From contig NZ_AP018437.1 in NCBI RefSeq assembly GCF_003966975.1, forward strand, positions 868,001-932,000: a stretch of DNA of 64,000 nucleotides, given 5' to 3'. This DNA is from Pelolinea submarina. GTDB lineage: Bacteria; Chloroflexota; Anaerolineae; Anaerolineales; Anaerolineaceae. Shown here in pieces: positions 61,657 through 64,000 of the stretch. The translations under genes were made by a program, and so were the position numbers. Each line of letters opens with the position of its first letter. The stretch's first letter is position 1. Below the pieces are notes generated by a model. The model ran no database searches, was not told where the DNA came from, and was given only the letters and a program-made list of their open reading frames with translations.

Positions 61657-62472
61657 TTACTCCAACCCGGCGCCGGCTTCCAAACGAGAAACCAAATCGT
61701 CCACGAAGGCCAGGGCTGGCATGCCGTCGATGACATCGTGGTCAAAGGCAATCGTGAGGTGCAGGATGTCCCGTTTTTCGATCGCACCCTGATGGATGGC
61801 CGGCTTTTTATTGAGCGTTCCGATACCGATGCTGAGTGGGTGCATGCTGGTGGGCAGCATCCAGCCGCTGAGACGACCGACAGTGCCCAGGGAGGAGATC
61901 ATCACGGTTCCCATCATATCCTGCACACGGCGCGGGCTGCCGAGGATAAAAGCGCGCATGAAAGCCAGGCGCAGCCACTGCGGCAAGACCAGCGCCAGGT
62001 TGAGCAGACCTTCGTTTTCCCCACGGCCGAGGACCAGGTTGCCGGCATGCTCAACGGATTGGTCAACAGCCGCCTGAATCTCAGCGTTTAACTCCAGGGA
62101 TGTTTTGGCGCCCACATTGCGCAGAACCAGCGGCAGCGGCACGGCTTTGCCGTCCACTTTCTTTTCCACGATCACGCTGATGTTCACTTCCTTGAATACA
62201 ACCACTTTGCTGCGGCCCTGCCGGATGCCATTGATGGGCGGGTGTTGGGCGACCGCATCCGCCAGCACTTTGACGAACCAGGCCAGGAAGGAAACCTTTT
62301 TCCCAGGAGCGCGCATGGCTTTGAGTTTCTGCAGCGCCTCGGTCACATCCACTTCCAACAGTGAACGCACATAATGTTTACCGTGGTCGATGCGGCCGAT
62401 ATCCGCGGTGAATTGGCGGACCGGAGGATATTGAATTGTGAAGAGCTCCGTGTCTTTCATTGATTCTTTCAA
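61657..62472 (-). CDS. 2-oxo acid dehydrogenase E2-type acyltransferase catalytic domain, stand-alone
   Basis: 271 residues covering only the catalytic core of E2 acyltransferases; lipoyl and E3-binding domains are missing. The catalytic HxxxDG motif is present in AFDHDVIDGMPALAFV, although the usual arginine after the histidine is replaced by aspartate. The trimer-interface segment LSIGIGTLNKKPAI is also visible. Related stand-alone proteins occur in bacteria without a known substrate. No dehydrogenase genes are nearby, so an acyl-transfer role other than pyruvate oxidation is possible. Confidence 0.82.
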   Translation of the reverse strand: MKESMKDTELFTIQYPPVRQFTADIGRIDHGKHYVRSLLEVDVTEALQKLKAMRAPGKKVSFLAWFVKVLADAVAQHPPINGIRQGRSKVVVFKEVNISVIVEKKVDGKAVPLPLVLRNVGAKTSLELNAEIQAAVDQSVEHAGNLVLGRGENEGLLNLALVLPQWLRLAFMRAFILGSPRRVQDMMGTVMISSLGTVGRLSGWMLPTSMHPLSIGIGTLNKKPAIHQGAIEKRDILHLTIAFDHDVIDGMPALAFVDDLVSRLEAGAGLE

Positions 62473-62557
62473 GTGATATGGGTTGATGATAAATACAATA
62501 ATTGCTCAGGTCTTCCTGACCGCCAGGAAAACCTGAATGTTCTTAATAACGGTTAGA

Positions 62558-62764
62558 TTAATCTTCGAGGATAAAGGATACTTTCATTAATACCCGGTAT
62601 TCAGTGATTTGACCTTGCTCATCGACAATCACTTCAAAATCTTTGACCCAGGCGGAACGAACGTTTTTCAGTGTCTTATTCGCGCGGGCAATTCCCTCAC
62701 GCACCGCATCATCAAAACTTTTGGCCGAGGATACTTTTATTTCTGTTATTTTTGCTACACTCAT
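62558..62764 (-). CDS. Dodecin (flavin-binding/storage protein)
   Basis: 68 residues, the normal length. VAKITEIKVSSAKSFDDAVREGIARA and the conserved W39 followed by VKDFEV and the VLMKVSFILED end define dodecins, which form hollow 12-mers that bind flavin or CoA. AAGAAGGGTCAC precedes the ATG. Independent single gene. Confidence 0.95.
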   Translation of the reverse strand: MSVAKITEIKVSSAKSFDDAVREGIARANKTLKNVRSAWVKDFEVIVDEQGQITEYRVLMKVSFILED

Positions 62765-62995
62765 GTGACCCTTCTTTCTGTTTCAGTATTATTACTGCTT
62801 ATTGAGTATAGAAAAAAACGAGCATGATTTCAACCTTTGCAGGTAAATTTGCCAATTAGGTCGATTTGATTTGCTTAAGAAAAAGGGCTGTTAAAATACC
62901 CTTGATTGCGGATTGACGTGATGTCAGAGAATAAAATCATAAAGCCGGTATTATTAAAGGATAGATAATCTTATCCAATAAGTCGTGAGGAAGAC

Positions 62996-63694
62996 ATGAA
63001 AAACATACTGATCATTATTGGGACAATCGTTTTAATTCTCGTTCTGGCTGGCGTGGGCGCATATTATGGCTTCCGCCAACTAACCAACAGCGTGGTGAAC
63101 CCAATTCAAGCAGCCAACAGCGACATGAAAACACAGGTGGCAGCGGTGCTGCACCCGACACCCACCATCCTGCCGGATCCGGTGACCATCGTGAACGAGG
63201 TGAAGGTGCTGGCGCGTTTGGAGACCATCCAATATTCAGTTGAGAAGGTGGTCACAGCCGAGACCGGGCAGGAGATCTTGGGCGAACTGTTTGGCGACCG
63301 GCTGCTGTTGATCGCGCACGGGGTGGTGATTGCGGGTGTTGACTTATCCGATTTGAGCCGGGACGACATCAGCATTTCCGATGGTGTGGTGCAGGTGGAT
63401 TTGCCCGATCCTGAAATTTTTGTCGCAACACTGGACAACCAAAAGTCCAGCGTGTACGACCGTGAAACGGGATTGTTCCGAAAAGGCGACCCGGACTTGG
63501 AAACTTTAGCACGCCAGGCAGCCGAACAGGAAATTTACCAGGCAGCTGTGGAAGACGGCATCCTGCAGCAGGCCAATGACAACGCGGAGATATTCATCGA
63601 GCGTCTGCTGGACGATCTGGGCTACGAAGATGTTATTTTTGCGCCTTACATACCGCTGGCTATTCCCACGCCCACGCTTATACCTGAATCGTGA
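62996..63694 (+). CDS. DUF4230-family membrane-anchored protein
   Basis: 232 residues. One N-terminal transmembrane helix (about 5-27), then a linker with PTPTILPDP and a beta-rich domain with LARLETIQYSVEKVVTAET, GVDLSDLSRDDISISDGVVQVDLPDPEIF and a long C-terminal helix (LARQAAEQEIYQAAVEDGIL). This pattern fits DUF4230. GTGAGGAAGAC precedes the ATG. Function unknown. Confidence 0.85.
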   Translation: MKNILIIIGTIVLILVLAGVGAYYGFRQLTNSVVNPIQAANSDMKTQVAAVLHPTPTILPDPVTIVNEVKVLARLETIQYSVEKVVTAETGQEILGELFGDRLLLIAHGVVIAGVDLSDLSRDDISISDGVVQVDLPDPEIFVATLDNQKSSVYDRETGLFRKGDPDLETLARQAAEQEIYQAAVEDGILQQANDNAEIFIERLLDDLGYEDVIFAPYIPLAIPTPTLIPES

Positions 63695-63719
63695 GACGGG
63701 CGGGAGCAATTCGCCGGTG

Positions 63720-64000
63720 TTATTCCAATTCCTTTAGAATCTTGTCGATCGCAGCGATGATATCTTCATTGGTGGTCAGTTCACGCAAGTTCTGCAAATC
63801 CTGTTTGGCCAGGTCTTTCTCGCCGATTTTCAGGTAAGCCAAACCGCGATTGTAATAGCTGTTCTCCAGACTGGCTTGATGGTCGATGGCTTGCGAATAT
63901 TGCTCAATGGCGGAATCATAATCCTCCATGGCATAGTATACGTTCCCGCGCTGATAGTAGATATCATCGTAATCTGGATTAAGCGCGAGCGCCTGATCCA
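63720..64000 (-). CDS. TPR-repeat protein, C-terminal part (partial)
   Basis: The frame is open to the right edge, so the N-terminus is outside. At least two tetratricopeptide repeats are visible: NPDYDDIYYQRGNVYYAMED then YDSAIEQYSQAID, and SLENSYYNRGLAYLKIGEKD then LAKQDLQNL. TPR proteins mediate protein interactions. No further domain can be seen in the available part. Confidence 0.85.
   Translation of the reverse strand, partial: DQALALNPDYDDIYYQRGNVYYAMEDYDSAIEQYSQAIDHQASLENSYYNRGLAYLKIGEKDLAKQDLQNLRELTTNEDIIAAIDKILKELE

Overview
The window looks like a chromosomal segment of a member of the phylum Chloroflexota, probably class Anaerolineae. This is inferred from the mix of NBR1-Ig-like lipoproteins, very large MalT-type LuxR regulators with small companion proteins, a bacterial GlnRS and a DUF4230 protein. 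No rRNA or other taxonomic marker is present, so the placement is tentative.

Layout. (1) 1-10.6 kb is GC-richer housekeeping sequence: the end of an M20 peptidase gene and a DppD/DppF peptide transporter pair, a thioredoxin-DsbD-like protein, tRNA-Phe(GAA), a YabE-like G5/DUF348 protein overlapping rsmA, a dolichol-phosphate-mannose-synthase-like glycosyltransferase, and four consecutive NBR1-Ig-like lipoproteins ending at tRNA-Lys(CTT). (2) 10.66-29.8 kb is an AT-richer accessory island that begins exactly at the 3' end of tRNA-Lys. It is punctuated by partial copies of the 3' half of that tRNA. Each copy lies upstream of a leftward gene block (M23 peptidase/CPBP protease; MalT-LuxR with DUF6326, a DUF4386-like protein and an NmrA-like protein; MalT-LuxR with MFS, DUF6544-like and small proteins; MFS with a tandem MerR). 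Two copies are preceded by 9-bp TAGACA iterons, and the copies carry small palindromic insertions in the T-loop. No integrase is visible. (3) 29.8-38.6 kb returns to core-like genes: creatininase family, glnS, an amidohydrolase, a zinc-ribbon membrane protein, DUF4037 and DUF4389 proteins, with decayed DUF72 and DUF11 gene fragments. (4) 38.7-60.1 kb is a block of carbohydrate loci: LysR / beta-glucoside PTS / GH1 phospho-glucosidase; an IS200-type insertion; a GntR-controlled PfkB kinase-class II aldolase-ABC sugar importer-aldo/keto reductase operon; a DUF4173 membrane protein; and a DeoR-controlled mannose-family PTS with NagA and a SIS-domain sugar-phosphate enzyme, which together look like an amino-sugar uptake and deamination route. 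(5) 60.2-64 kb holds deoD, a small membrane protein, a stand-alone E2-type acyltransferase, dodecin, a DUF4230 protein and the end of a TPR protein.

The most unusual structure is the tRNA-Lys-anchored array of partial tRNA copies, iterons and palindromes in the island. Each sugar cluster has its own regulator beside it, and two of the divergent promoter regions contain clear candidate operators.
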